A stretch of DNA of 64,000 nt. Origin: Curtobacterium sp. MR_MD2014 (GTDB lineage Bacteria > Actinomycetota > Actinomycetes > Actinomycetales > Microbacteriaceae). The notes under the pieces are model-generated. The model was given only the letters and a program-made list of their open reading frames with translations. It made no database searches and was not told the DNA's origin. Positions 24,782-32,854 of this stretch are shown piece after piece. The stretch is from positions 868,001-932,000 of the forward strand of contig NZ_CP009755.1 in the NCBI RefSeq assembly GCF_000772085.1. Direction: 5' to 3'. The position numbers and the translations under genes are program-made. Numbering within the stretch: position 1 is the first letter of the stretch; the number at the start of each line of letters is the position of its first letter.

Positions 24782-26016
24782 CCACCGGCCCCGCGCGCAC
24801 CGTCGCGGGGCTCCACGGCGCCGGCCGCTGGCGCGCGCGCTACCGGCTCGTGCCCTGGTGGGTCCGGGTCACCGTCGTCTACGTGGTCGCGCGGCTCGTG
24901 ACGGGGGCGATGCTCCTGGCCTTCGCCGGTGTGCAGACCGCCAACTCGTTCACCGGTGCGCGTCCGTCGTACCTGTCCTTCGCATCGATCTGGGACGGCG
25001 CCTGGTACCGGGTGATCGCGTCGAACGGGTACCCGTCGACCCTGCCGGTGGACGCCGCGGGCCACGTCACCGAGAACGCGTGGGCGTTCATGCCCGCGTA
25101 CCCGTTCCTCGTCCGAGGGCTGATGGTGCTGACCGGGGCGTCGTTCGAGGCCGTCGCGGTCACGGTGTCGCTGGTCGCCGGGTGGGGCGCTGCGCTGGTG
25201 TTCCGACGGCTGATGGGCCGCTTCCTCGACGATGGCCGGGCGACGTTCGCCACGGTGCTGTTCTGCGTCGCGCCGGTGTCCGCCGTGTTCCAGGTCGCCT
25301 ACGCCGAGGCGATGGGGCTCTTCCTGCTCCTGGTCGCCCTGCTGCTGATGGTGGACCGCCGCTGGTGGACGATGGTGCCGGTCGTGCTGCTGCTCGGGAT
25401 GACCCGACCGACCGGGCTCGCGTTCGCGTTCCTCGTGGTGCTGTTCCTGGCCGCCTGGACGATCCGGCCGTCATGGGTGCGCGAGGTGGAGCGGCCGACC
25501 CTGCGCACCGCTCTGCCGCCACTCGTCGTGGGTGCGGTCTCGGGGCTCGTCGGACTCGCATGGCCGGCGATCGCGTGGGCGGTGACCGGGGTCCCGAAGG
25601 CGTACACCGACACCGAGCTCGCCTGGCGGTCGTCGTACATCGGGTGGCGGGAACTCGTCCCGTTCGCGCCGTGGATCCAGGGCGCCGGCTGGTGGTTCGG
25701 GCAGCCGGCGGGGGCGATCCTGCTCGCCGTGGCGCTCGTCGGGTTCGCGGTGTTCGTCGCGCACCCCGCTGTGCGGCGCGTCGGCCTCGAGCTGCGGTTG
25801 TGGGGCGTGGCCTACGTCGTCTACCTGCTCGCCGTGTTCTTCCCGCAGTCGAGCACCTGGCGCATCCTGCTGCCGATCGCGCCGCTCCTCGGCATCGTGG
25901 CCCTCCCGCGGTCGTCGGGCTACCGGGTGCTGGTGGTCGCGGTCTGTCTCGGTCTGCAGTTCGTCTGGCTGTACACCTGCTGGTGGGTCGACGGCTACGA
26001 CTGGACGCCGCCGTGA
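24778..26016 (+). CDS. Polytopic membrane glycosyltransferase, PIG-V mannosyltransferase-like
   Basis: 412 residues starting at GTG 24778, overlapping dapE by 4 bp. About ten hydrophobic segments are spread along the chain. The first external loop has IWDGAWYRVIASNGYP, matching the WDxxWYxxIAxxGY signature of the PIG-V and related GT-C families, which transfer a sugar from a polyprenyl-phosphate donor at the outer face of the membrane. An acidic catalytic Asp in that loop fits. The acceptor is unknown. The 3' end overlaps the convergent AI-2E transporter gene by 22 bp. Confidence 0.78.
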   Translation: MTTGPARTVAGLHGAGRWRARYRLVPWWVRVTVVYVVARLVTGAMLLAFAGVQTANSFTGARPSYLSFASIWDGAWYRVIASNGYPSTLPVDAAGHVTENAWAFMPAYPFLVRGLMVLTGASFEAVAVTVSLVAGWGAALVFRRLMGRFLDDGRATFATVLFCVAPVSAVFQVAYAEAMGLFLLLVALLLMVDRRWWTMVPVVLLLGMTRPTGLAFAFLVVLFLAAWTIRPSWVREVERPTLRTALPPLVVGAVSGLVGLAWPAIAWAVTGVPKAYTDTELAWRSSYIGWRELVPFAPWIQGAGWWFGQPAGAILLAVALVGFAVFVAHPAVRRVGLELRLWGVAYVVYLLAVFFPQSSTWRILLPIAPLLGIVALPRSSGYRVLVVAVCLGLQFVWLYTCWWVDGYDWTPP

Positions 26017-27194
26017 TCGACCTCGCGGTCGTCTGAGTCCTCGGCGGCGGGTGTCGCCGAGGGGTCCTCGCCCGGGCGCCAGTCGGCCGCGGCGTGCACC
26101 ATCGCGTTCACCGTCGCGATGAACGGCACGGCGAAGAAGGCTCCGACGACGCCGGCGATCGTGGTGCCCGCGGTCACACCGAGCACGACGCCGAGCGGGT
26201 GCACCCGGACGGCCGAGCCGGTCAGGAACGGGTGCAGCACGTGGCTCTCGAGCTGCTGGACCACCACCACCACGGCGAGCATGACCAGCGCCGGCACCAG
26301 TCCGTTGAAGACCAGCGCGATGAGCACGGCGACGATGCCGGCGACGATCGCCCCGACCACCGGGACGAACGCGCCGAAGAACACGATCACGCCGATCGGG
26401 ACGGCGAGCGGGAGGCCGAGCGCGAGCGCGCCGATGACGATGCCGAGTGCGTCCGTCACCGCGACGACGAGCTGCACGCGGATGAAGCTGGTGAGGGTCT
26501 TCCACCCCGCCTGACCCGCGGCGTCGATGCGTCCGCGCGAGCGTCGCGGGAAGATCCGCACCACCCACGACCAGATCCGGCGGCCGTCGATGAGCACGAA
26601 GATCGTCGTGAACACCACGATGAACAGCCCCTCGAGCGCGTGCACCAGCCCGCTGCCCGCCTCGGCGGCCCCGGACAGGATCGACGCGACGTGGGTCTGC
26701 AGGAACTTCGTCGCCTCCGCCAGGTACTTCGTGACCTGCGCCGAGGTGATGCCGAACGGCTCGGACGCGAGCAGGGTCTGGAAGGTCTGCACGTTGCTCG
26801 TCAGTCGACGCTCGAGCGTCGGCAGGTCGTAGCGGATCTGCGCCGTCACGACGAGCGCCAGGACACCGAGGACGACCACGACCGAGATGCAGGCCGTGAG
26901 CACGGCGAGCCACTTCGGCCACCGGTGACGTTGCAGGAACGCCGAGAAGGGGGCGAGCAGTGCGCAGACGAGCAGCCCGACCAGGAACGGCACGAGGATG
27001 TCCTGCAGCAGGACCACGAGGGCGACGACGACGGCGAGGGCAGCCACCACCACGAGGAAGCGCCACGAGAACGCTCCGGCGATGCGCATGCCCCTCGGCA
27101 CCGCCTCGACGACCGGATCGACCTGTGGACGCAGCATGGAGCGGATGTTCGGCACACGCCAAGGTGACCACCCGAAGCCGCGAGAACGTCGCAT
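25995..27194 (-). CDS. AI-2E family transporter (PerM/TqsA family)
   Basis: 399 residues from ATG 27194 (MRRSRGFGWSPW). Layout is that of the family: two N-terminal helices (FLVVVAALAVVVALVVLLQD), a third helix, a long amphipathic central region (about residues 130-200), a further helix near LEGLFIVVFTTIFVLIDGRR and a final bundle with the GLPLAVPIGVIVFFGAFVPVVG signature split over two helices. The family includes TqsA (AI-2 export) and sodium/proton antiporters, so substrate is open. The start was preferred over upstream in-frame starts because those add residues unlike the family. Confidence 0.85.
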   Translation of the reverse strand: MRRSRGFGWSPWRVPNIRSMLRPQVDPVVEAVPRGMRIAGAFSWRFLVVVAALAVVVALVVLLQDILVPFLVGLLVCALLAPFSAFLQRHRWPKWLAVLTACISVVVVLGVLALVVTAQIRYDLPTLERRLTSNVQTFQTLLASEPFGITSAQVTKYLAEATKFLQTHVASILSGAAEAGSGLVHALEGLFIVVFTTIFVLIDGRRIWSWVVRIFPRRSRGRIDAAGQAGWKTLTSFIRVQLVVAVTDALGIVIGALALGLPLAVPIGVIVFFGAFVPVVGAIVAGIVAVLIALVFNGLVPALVMLAVVVVVQQLESHVLHPFLTGSAVRVHPLGVVLGVTAGTTIAGVVGAFFAVPFIATVNAMVHAAADWRPGEDPSATPAAEDSDDREVDHGGVQS

Positions 27195-27282
27195 TCCGAC
27201 ACCCCCAACCTGGGCGGTTTCGCAGTTGCCCCCTCGGTACGGGATAATGGGCCTGCATCTTCTGCACGAAAGGGGACATCTG

Positions 27283-27453
27283 ATGGCAGCGATGAAGCCG
27301 AGGACCGGTGACGGGCCGATGGAGGCTGTCAAGGAGGGTCGACTCATCATCGTGCGGGTTCCGCTCGAAGGTGGAGGCCGCCTGGTGGTCTCGGTCAACG
27401 ACGCCGAGGCCAAGGAACTCCACGACGCACTGGCAGAGGTCGTCTCCGCCTAG
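27283..27453 (+). CDS. DUF3117 small conserved actinobacterial protein
   Basis: 56 residues, MAAMKPRTGDGPMEAVKEGR followed by two beta strands and a helix (VNDAEAKELHDAL). This short protein is almost invariant across actinobacteria and has no established role; the fold looks like a small beta-beta-alpha unit. ATG 27283 is preceded by AAGGGG with about 8 nt spacing. A TATAAT-like GATAAT at 27243-27248 is a likely -10, giving a leader of about 28 nt. A perfect terminator follows. Confidence 0.88.
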   Translation: MAAMKPRTGDGPMEAVKEGRLIIVRVPLEGGGRLVVSVNDAEAKELHDALAEVVSA

Positions 27454-27470
27454 TCCGTCGACGCACCACG

Positions 27471-27508
27471 ACGAGAGGCCCGGAGCGCGTACGCTCCGGG
27501 CCTCTCGT
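27471..27508 (+). terminator. Terminator hairpin after DUF3117 gene
   Basis: Perfect 17-bp arms (27471-27487 and 27492-27508) around CGTA, 17 bp after the stop. Confidence 0.85.
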
Positions 27509-27544
27509 GTGCGTCGTGGCCGACGGAACCGGCAGACCGGGCCG

Positions 27545-27629
27545 CGACGTCCGTCGATCCAGGACGTCCATCGGATCAGGATGTCCGTCGGTCCAGGACG
27601 TCCGTCGGGTCAGGACGTCCGGCGGGTCA
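27545..27629. repeat. 17-bp tandem repeat, five copies, ending in a stop codon
   Basis: Unit consensus GGACGTCCGTCGGGTCA, with copies at 27545, 27562, 27579, 27596 and 27613. The last three bases of copy five are the stop codon of the minus-strand O-methyltransferase. Each unit includes the 6-bp palindrome GACGTC (GATGTC in one copy). Confidence 0.85.
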
Positions 27630-28259
27630 GGCCGAGACCTTCGTCATCTGCAGCAGCCCGTCCCCGGCGGGGGAGAGCGCACTCCGCACCGCGCCCGAGG
27701 TCGAGACCTCGGTGAGCAGCAGTCGGAAGTCCGTCGTCGCGCGGTCCCGACGCACCGGGTCCGCGACGCGACCGCGCCAGAGCGCGTGCGGCACGAGCAC
27801 GGTGCCCCCGACGCGCGCGAGGCGGAGTCCGTGCTCCACGTACTCGATCACGTGCTCGGGGTCGGCGTCGACGAGGACGACGTCGTACGACGCCTCGTTC
27901 ATCCGGGGCAGCACCTGGTTCGCCCGACCCGGGATGAGCCGGACGCGCGAGGGTGCCGTGCCGGCGGCGACGTAGGCGTCACGGGCGTACTGCTGGTGGT
28001 CGACCTCGACGTCGATCGTCGTGAGGGTCGCATCGGGCGCGCCGCGCAGCAGGTAGAGTCCCGAGACGCCGAGCCCGGTGCCGATCTCGATCATGCTCGT
28101 CGCGCGCGATGCCGCTGCGACCACGGCGATCTGGGCGCCGATCGCGGGGGAGACGGCTTCGACCCCGAGTTCGAGGGAGTGCTCTCGCGCTCGCGCGATC
28201 ACCTCGGGCTCCGAGACGATGTCCTCGGCGAACTTCCAGTTCGACTCTTTCTCTGACAC
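27627..28259 (-). CDS. O-methyltransferase, family 3
   Basis: 210 residues from GTG 28259, chosen because GGAG lies 5 nt upstream; GTG 28265 is an alternative. Rossmann SAM-binding segments are present: MIEIGTGLGVSGLYLL (motif I), TTIDVEVDHQQYAR (motif II) and VVLVDADPEHVIEYVEHGL, as in catechol/caffeoyl-CoA-type O-methyltransferases. Similar proteins sit next to tatB in other actinobacteria such as M. tuberculosis Rv1220c. The substrate is not known. The gene is divergent from tatB, with about 65 bp between starts. Confidence 0.85.
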   Translation of the reverse strand: MSEKESNWKFAEDIVSEPEVIARAREHSLELGVEAVSPAIGAQIAVVAAASRATSMIEIGTGLGVSGLYLLRGAPDATLTTIDVEVDHQQYARDAYVAAGTAPSRVRLIPGRANQVLPRMNEASYDVVLVDADPEHVIEYVEHGLRLARVGGTVLVPHALWRGRVADPVRRDRATTDFRLLLTEVSTSGAVRSALSPAGDGLLQMTKVSA

Positions 28260-28310
28260 GCACACTCCGTTCGGGAGACAACTCTACGGGTGCGGCGCAG
28301 TGGGACGGGT

Positions 28311-28316
28311 TACGCT
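28311..28316 (+). promoter_or_regulatory. Predicted -10 element TACGCT of tatB, leaderless (7 nt)
   Basis: TACGCT followed by 7 nt and GTG 28324. Confidence 0.5.
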
Positions 28317-28323
28317 CGTTGCC

Positions 28324-28704
28324 GTGTCCATCGACTTCAACAAGATCCTGATCATCGGGATCATCGCGGTGCTGCTGCTCGGGCCGCAGCGCCTGCCGAT
28401 GTACGCGCAGAAGCTCGCCGAGTTCGTCAAGGCGATCCGCCGGTTCGCGGACACCGCGAAGGACCGCATGCGCGAGGAGATGGGCCCCGAGTTCGACGAC
28501 GTCGACTGGCAGAAGCTCGACCCCCGGCAGTACGACCCCCGTCGCATCATCCGCGACGCCCTGCTCGACTCCGGGGGCACCGCCGCCGGCAGCACGGCCG
28601 CGGTGGAGACCGCGCAGGTCACCGCGTCGAAGGTGCGTGCGACGGCGCCGGTGGTGCCGCTCGCCGAGGGCGAGCCGGCCCCCTTCGACACCGAGGCGAC
28701 CTGA
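28324..28704 (+). CDS. tatB: Sec-independent protein translocase subunit TatB
   Basis: 126 residues from GTG 28324. A single N-terminal membrane helix (ILIIGIIAVLLLGPQRLP) with the conserved GPxRLP hinge is followed by an amphipathic helix (EFVKAIRRFADTAKDRMREEM) and an acidic, flexible tail. With TatA and TatC (not in this window) it forms the receptor for twin-arginine signal peptides of folded proteins. The longer length and acidic tail favour TatB over TatA. Confidence 0.88.
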   Translation: MSIDFNKILIIGIIAVLLLGPQRLPMYAQKLAEFVKAIRRFADTAKDRMREEMGPEFDDVDWQKLDPRQYDPRRIIRDALLDSGGTAAGSTAAVETAQVTASKVRATAPVVPLAEGEPAPFDTEAT

Positions 28705-28725
28705 CGCGGCTCCCGTCACGACACG

Positions 28726-28771
28726 ACGGACGGGAGGCCCGGTGCCAGCTGGCACCGGGCCTCCCGTCCGT
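28726..28771. terminator. 46-bp perfect palindrome of the GGACGGGAGGC family
   Basis: Two 23-bp arms (28726-28748 and 28749-28771) without mismatch. It separates tatB from the convergent methyltransferase gene and ends 2 bp before the latter's stop codon, so it can terminate both. Confidence 0.85.
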
Positions 28772-28773
28772 TC

Positions 28774-29625
28774 TCAATCACGCGTCGCGACGATCGTGAA
28801 CGTCGTCGGGATCCGGTCGCGGTCCGGGGCGGGCCACACCCACGAACCGTGGCCGTCCTCCTCCATGCGCGGGCTGAACCGCCACGGCAGGGTGCGCCCC
28901 TCGTCCAGTCGGCGGAGACGCAGTCCGGCGCCGAGCAGGGCGTTGACGACCTCGGACAGCGGGTGCGGCCACTCGTACGTCCGGGTGTTCGCGACGGTGC
29001 CCTCGCCGACGTAGGTGCCCGCGTCCTCCCACTGCTGGGCCGTGCCGTCGGGGAAGTACCGGTGCCGCGTCACGAGCTCCGGCGCGTCCTCGTCCAGGGC
29101 GTACAGCGCGGGGTGTCCGTCGCGGATGAAGAACACCCCGCCCGGCCTGAGGAGTCCCGCGACCTGCGCGGCCCAGCGGTCGAGGTCCGGGAGCCAGCAG
29201 ATCGTGCCGATGCTCGTGTAGACGACGTCGAAGTCGCCGGTGACGGCCGCGCGGGCGTCGAGGACGTCGGTCTCCACCCACGTGACGTCGAGGCCGAGCC
29301 GGTCGGCCAGGGCCGCTGCCGCCGCGAGCGCCGGTGCCGAGAAGTCGACCCCGGTGAGGCGTGCACCCTCGCGGGCCAGCGAGACCGTGTCGGTGCCGAT
29401 GTGGCACTGCAGGTGGCAGACGTCGAGCCCCGTGAGCGTGCCGCCGGGCAGCCACGGCGTGAGCGCGGGCAGGTCGTCGCGCACGACGTCCGACCGGTGT
29501 GCCGGGTCGTCGAGCGCGGCGACGTCGTACGCGCCCTCGTGGATGGGGACCCGGTCGTCCCAGTTCGCGCGGTTCGTCGCGCGGGCGGCGTCCCAGTCGA
29601 CGCTGACGTGGTCGGAGCTGTCCAT
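28774..29625 (-). CDS. Class I SAM-dependent methyltransferase
   Basis: 283 residues. A short N-terminal segment (NRANWDDRVPIHEG) precedes the Rossmann core: LTGLDVCHLQCHIGTDT (motif I, with Cys in place of the usual acidic-Gly pattern), RLTGVDFSAPAL (motif II), FDVVYTSIGTICWLPD (motif IV) and LLRPGGVFFIRDGHP (motif VI). The C-terminal third carries an insertion with a Trp-rich end (GSWVWPAPDRDRIPTTFT). Substrate unknown. The leaderless start follows TAGCGT by 6 nt. Confidence 0.82.
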   Translation of the reverse strand: MDSSDHVSVDWDAARATNRANWDDRVPIHEGAYDVAALDDPAHRSDVVRDDLPALTPWLPGGTLTGLDVCHLQCHIGTDTVSLAREGARLTGVDFSAPALAAAAALADRLGLDVTWVETDVLDARAAVTGDFDVVYTSIGTICWLPDLDRWAAQVAGLLRPGGVFFIRDGHPALYALDEDAPELVTRHRYFPDGTAQQWEDAGTYVGEGTVANTRTYEWPHPLSEVVNALLGAGLRLRRLDEGRTLPWRFSPRMEEDGHGSWVWPAPDRDRIPTTFTIVATRD

Positions 29626-29631
29626 GCGGCC

Positions 29632-29637
29632 ACGCTA
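29632..29637 (-). promoter_or_regulatory. Predicted -10 element TAGCGT, leaderless
   Basis: TAGCGT on the minus strand followed by 6 nt and ATG 29625. Confidence 0.55.
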
Positions 29638-29668
29638 GCGGGCGCGTCGGCCCGTGCGCGACGATCGC

Positions 29669-30835
29669 TCAGGACAGGCTGAGCCCGAGTTTCCGTCCGG
29701 CCAGGCCCCGTCCCATCGTGGTGATGGTCTCGGCGACGGACCGCAGGGCGACCGCGGCGGGGTCCTCCGGGGCGCCGAGCACGACGGGGACGCCGGCGTC
29801 GCCGCCCTCCCGGAGCGGGACCGACAGGGGGACGCGGCCGAGGACCGGCACGGGGACGTCCTGCCCCCGGGAGAGCCGAGCGGCGGTCTCGTCGCCGCCG
29901 CCCTCGCCGAACAGGTGCAGGACGCTGCCGCCGGGCTGCACGAGCCCGGCCATGTTCTCGACCACACCGATGACCTTCTGCCCGGTCTGCCGTGCGACGA
30001 CCCCGCTCCGCTCGGCGACGTCGGCGGCCGCGGCCTGGGGCGTCGTGACGACGAGCACCTCGGCGTGGGGGAGCAGCTGCCCGACCGAGATCGCCACGTC
30101 GCCGGTGCCGGGCGGCAGGTCGAGCAGGAGCACGTCGAGGTCGCCGAACCACACGTCGGTCAGGAACTGCGAGACCGTGCGGTGCAGCATCGGTCCACGC
30201 CAGGACACCGCGGTCGAGACGTCGTCGACGAACATGCCGATCGAGACCACCTTCACCTCGTGGGCGACCGGCGGCAGGATCATGCTGTCGACGCGGGTCG
30301 GCCGGGGTGCGACGCCGTGCTCGTCGGTCAACCCCATCAGGCCGGGCACGCTGAAGCCGTGCACGTCGACGTCGACGATGCCGACCCGCTGACCGGCCGC
30401 TGCGAGCGCGACGGCCAGGTTGACGGTGACCGTCGACTTCCCGACCCCGCCCTTGCCGCTCGTGACGGCGATCACGCGGGTCAGGGAGTCCGGGGTGAAC
30501 TGCACGCCGCGCGGCCGGCCGGCACGGAGGCGTTCGGTGAGGGCGGCGCGGGTCGCCGGGCTCATCACGTCGACGTCGACCTCGACGTGGTGCACGCCGT
30601 CCACGGAACCGGCGGCCGACCGCACGTCGCGCTCGATGGTGTCGGCGGCGGGGCACCCGACGATCGTGAGCTGCAGGTCGACCCGCACCGAGCCTCCCGG
30701 CCGGACGTCGACCCCGCGGATCATGTCGAGCTCCGTGACGGGGCGGCGGATCTCGGGGTCGATCACGCGACCGAGCGCAGCGAGGACCGCGGCGCCGAGC
30801 TGCTCGTCGGGCGTCGCTGCGGTGCCGTCAGCCAC
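29669..30835 (-). CDS. mrp: Mrp/ApbC-type iron-sulfur carrier P-loop ATPase
   Basis: 388 residues from GTG 30835, which overlaps the DUF1003 stop by 8 bp. An N-terminal DUF59/MIP18-like domain (about residues 10-90, with Cys61 in VGCPAAD) precedes the ParA-type ATPase with the deviant Walker A GKGGVGKST at 127-135, DVDVHGFSVPGLMG and LLLDLPPGTGD. Mrp proteins load or transfer Fe-S clusters. The CxxC that bridges the dimer cluster in many Mrp/Nbp35 proteins, expected after ENMAGL, is absent (VQPGGSV). Third gene of the MgtE-N/CBS-DUF1003-Mrp operon. Confidence 0.88.
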   Translation of the reverse strand: MADGTAATPDEQLGAAVLAALGRVIDPEIRRPVTELDMIRGVDVRPGGSVRVDLQLTIVGCPAADTIERDVRSAAGSVDGVHHVEVDVDVMSPATRAALTERLRAGRPRGVQFTPDSLTRVIAVTSGKGGVGKSTVTVNLAVALAAAGQRVGIVDVDVHGFSVPGLMGLTDEHGVAPRPTRVDSMILPPVAHEVKVVSIGMFVDDVSTAVSWRGPMLHRTVSQFLTDVWFGDLDVLLLDLPPGTGDVAISVGQLLPHAEVLVVTTPQAAAADVAERSGVVARQTGQKVIGVVENMAGLVQPGGSVLHLFGEGGGDETAARLSRGQDVPVPVLGRVPLSVPLREGGDAGVPVVLGAPEDPAAVALRSVAETITTMGRGLAGRKLGLSLS

Positions 30836-31394
30836 GCGTGCTCGCCGCTCCCTCACCGTCGTCGACGGAGTCGGCGCGCAGCGCTGCCTCCTCGGCGTCC
30901 CGCCGGTCGAGCTCCTCGAGCAGCGACCGGATCTCGGCGCGGATGAAGTCCTTCGACGCCATCTCCCGCATCGCCAGGCGGAGGGCGACGACCTCGCGGG
31001 CCAGGTACTCGGTGTCGGCGAGGTTGCGCTCGGCGCGCTGGCGGTCCTGCTCGAACTGCACACGGTCGCGGTCGTCCTGCCGGTTCTGCGCGAGCAGGAT
31101 GAGCGGCGCCGCGTACGAGGCCTGCAGTGAGAGCACCAGGGTGAGCGCGGTGAAGCCGATCGCAGCCGAGTCGAACTGCCACGGCTTCGGAGCGAGGGTG
31201 TTGTAGCCCATCCACAGGGCACAGAAGAGGGTCAGGCCGACCAGGAACCAGGGCGTTCCCATCGCCCGCGCGATGCCCTCGGTCGCCCGACCGAAGGTGT
31301 CCCCGCGGCCACGGCGGCGGGTCGGGAGCACACGCGTGCGCATGCCCTTGGGCGAGTCGAGTCGCTCCTGGCGGTTGTCATCCGTTCGGGCCAC
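30828..31394 (-). CDS. DUF1003 membrane protein
   Basis: 188 residues from GTG 31394. Two membrane helices (GTPWFLVGLTLFCALWMGYN and AIGFTALTLVLSLQASYAAP) are followed by the family signature LILLAQNRQDDRDR and a long charged, coiled-coil-prone C-terminus (RAERNLADTEYLAREVVALR). The start lies 17 bp inside the upstream gene and the end overlaps mrp by 8 bp. The family is almost always found beside this MgtE-N/CBS protein and Mrp in actinobacteria; function unknown. Confidence 0.85.
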   Translation of the reverse strand: MARTDDNRQERLDSPKGMRTRVLPTRRRGRGDTFGRATEGIARAMGTPWFLVGLTLFCALWMGYNTLAPKPWQFDSAAIGFTALTLVLSLQASYAAPLILLAQNRQDDRDRVQFEQDRQRAERNLADTEYLAREVVALRLAMREMASKDFIRAEIRSLLEELDRRDAEEAALRADSVDDGEGAASTRG

Positions 31395-32697
31395 GGGTGG
31401 TCCTCCTCCCCGTCGTCACGGGCGTCTTGCGCTGGCGTTGGCGGAGTCGCGAGGGGGCATCCCCCTCGCCGTGACTTCGCCAGTCGTCCGGCAGGACGTG
31501 GTCGAGGACATCGTCGATCGTCACCACCCCGACCAGACGGTGGGCGTCGTCGACCACGGGGACGGACACGAGGTTGTAGGTCGCCATCACGCGCGTGACC
31601 TCGGCAGCGCTCGCGTCGACGCGGACCGGCTCGGTCTGCTGGTCGATGAGCGTGCCGAGGCGCTCGTTCGGCGGGTACCGGAGCATGCGCTGGAAGTGCA
31701 CGAGCCCGAGGAACCGACCGGTCGGCGGCTCGTACGGCGGCAGCACCACGCACACGCTCGCGCCGAGCGCCGGGGCGAGCTCGTGCCGGCGGATGAGCGC
31801 CAGCCCCTCGGCCACGGTCGCGTCCGCGGAGACGATGACGGGTTCGGTGGTCATGAGACCACCCGCGGTGTCCGGCTCGTACTCGAGGAGCATGCGGACG
31901 TCCTGCGCCTCCTCCGGCTCCATGAGCTGCAGCAGCGCCTCGCTCCGGTCGTCGGGGAACTGCGCGAGCACGTCGGCGGCGTCGTCGGGCTGCATCTGGT
32001 CGAGGACGTCGGCTGCGCGGGCGTCCTCGAGCCGGGTCAGGATCTCGATGCGCTCCTGGTCGGGCATCTCCTCGAGCACGTCGGCGAGCCGGTCGTCGGG
32101 GAGCTCCTCGGCGACCTCGAACCGGCGCTCCTCGGGCAGGTCGAGGAGCGTCGACGCCAGGTCGGCCGGGACCAGGTCGGAGTAGGCGGCGATCACGTGC
32201 TCGGCGGACTGGGCCTCGCCGGGGAGCTCGTCCTCGGTGACCTCGTTCCACGTGGCGAACGTCGTCGGGCCCTTGCCGAACGGCGACGGCGTCGTCTTCG
32301 GCTTGCGGAGGAAGAGCTGCGACACCTCCCAGTCGCCCTGTCCGCGGTCCTCGATCGCGACGTCCTCGATCGTGGCGCGGATGCGGTCGCGCGTCAGCAG
32401 GACCTTGCGGCCGAGCATCTCCGCGATGACGCGCACCTCACCCCCGCGCTGCTCGAAGCGACGCATGTTGACGATGCCGGTGGTGATGACCTGACCGGCG
32501 CCGATCGACGTGACGCGGCCGATGCTGAGGAAGATGCGGCGCTTGCCGGGCACCTCGACGATGAGCCCGACGACGTGCGGGGCGTCGACGCGGCGGTACA
32601 CGACCAGGACGTCCCGGACGCGACCGACGCGGTCGCCCGCGGGGTCGAAGACGGAGCACCCGGCGAGGCGGGCGACGAAGACCTTCGTGGCGCTCAC
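31378..32697 (-). CDS. MgtE N-domain/CBS-pair protein without a transport domain
   Basis: 439 residues from a leaderless GTG. A PRC-barrel-like N-terminal region (TKVFVARLAGCSVFDPAGDR, about 1-170) precedes the helical MgtE_N superhelix with its DLPEERR, LPDDRLADVLEEM and PDDAADVLAQFPDDR repeats and a CBS pair ending VVDDAHRLVGVVTIDDVLDH. The five-helix Mg2+ channel of MgtE is missing, so it is probably a cytoplasmic Mg2+ or nucleotide sensor rather than a transporter. It heads the operon with DUF1003 and Mrp. Confidence 0.85.
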   Translation of the reverse strand: MSATKVFVARLAGCSVFDPAGDRVGRVRDVLVVYRRVDAPHVVGLIVEVPGKRRIFLSIGRVTSIGAGQVITTGIVNMRRFEQRGGEVRVIAEMLGRKVLLTRDRIRATIEDVAIEDRGQGDWEVSQLFLRKPKTTPSPFGKGPTTFATWNEVTEDELPGEAQSAEHVIAAYSDLVPADLASTLLDLPEERRFEVAEELPDDRLADVLEEMPDQERIEILTRLEDARAADVLDQMQPDDAADVLAQFPDDRSEALLQLMEPEEAQDVRMLLEYEPDTAGGLMTTEPVIVSADATVAEGLALIRRHELAPALGASVCVVLPPYEPPTGRFLGLVHFQRMLRYPPNERLGTLIDQQTEPVRVDASAAEVTRVMATYNLVSVPVVDDAHRLVGVVTIDDVLDHVLPDDWRSHGEGDAPSRLRQRQRKTPVTTGRRTTRGPNG

Positions 32698-32703
32698 CCG
32701 TCC

Positions 32704-32709
32704 AGCGTA
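32704..32709 (-). promoter_or_regulatory. Predicted -10 element TACGCT of MgtE-N operon, leaderless
   Basis: TACGCT on the minus strand followed by 6 nt and GTG 32697. Confidence 0.55.
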
Positions 32710-32854
32710 GTCGCTGCCGCGCGGGCCGGGGACGAGCGCACCCTGCGCACACCGAGGGGACGCGCGGCTCGGTGCACCAGCCGCTGCGCCCCTGCCCCGG
32801 AGGTTCCCGGGAGGCGCACGTGTGATCGCAAGGTGCCCGGTGGATGATGGCTGG

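Noticed and set aside
28774..29625. Restriction-modification methyltransferase
   Set aside because: The Rossmann motifs fit a small-molecule methyltransferase; no DPPY/NPPY motif and no restriction endonuclease is adjacent.
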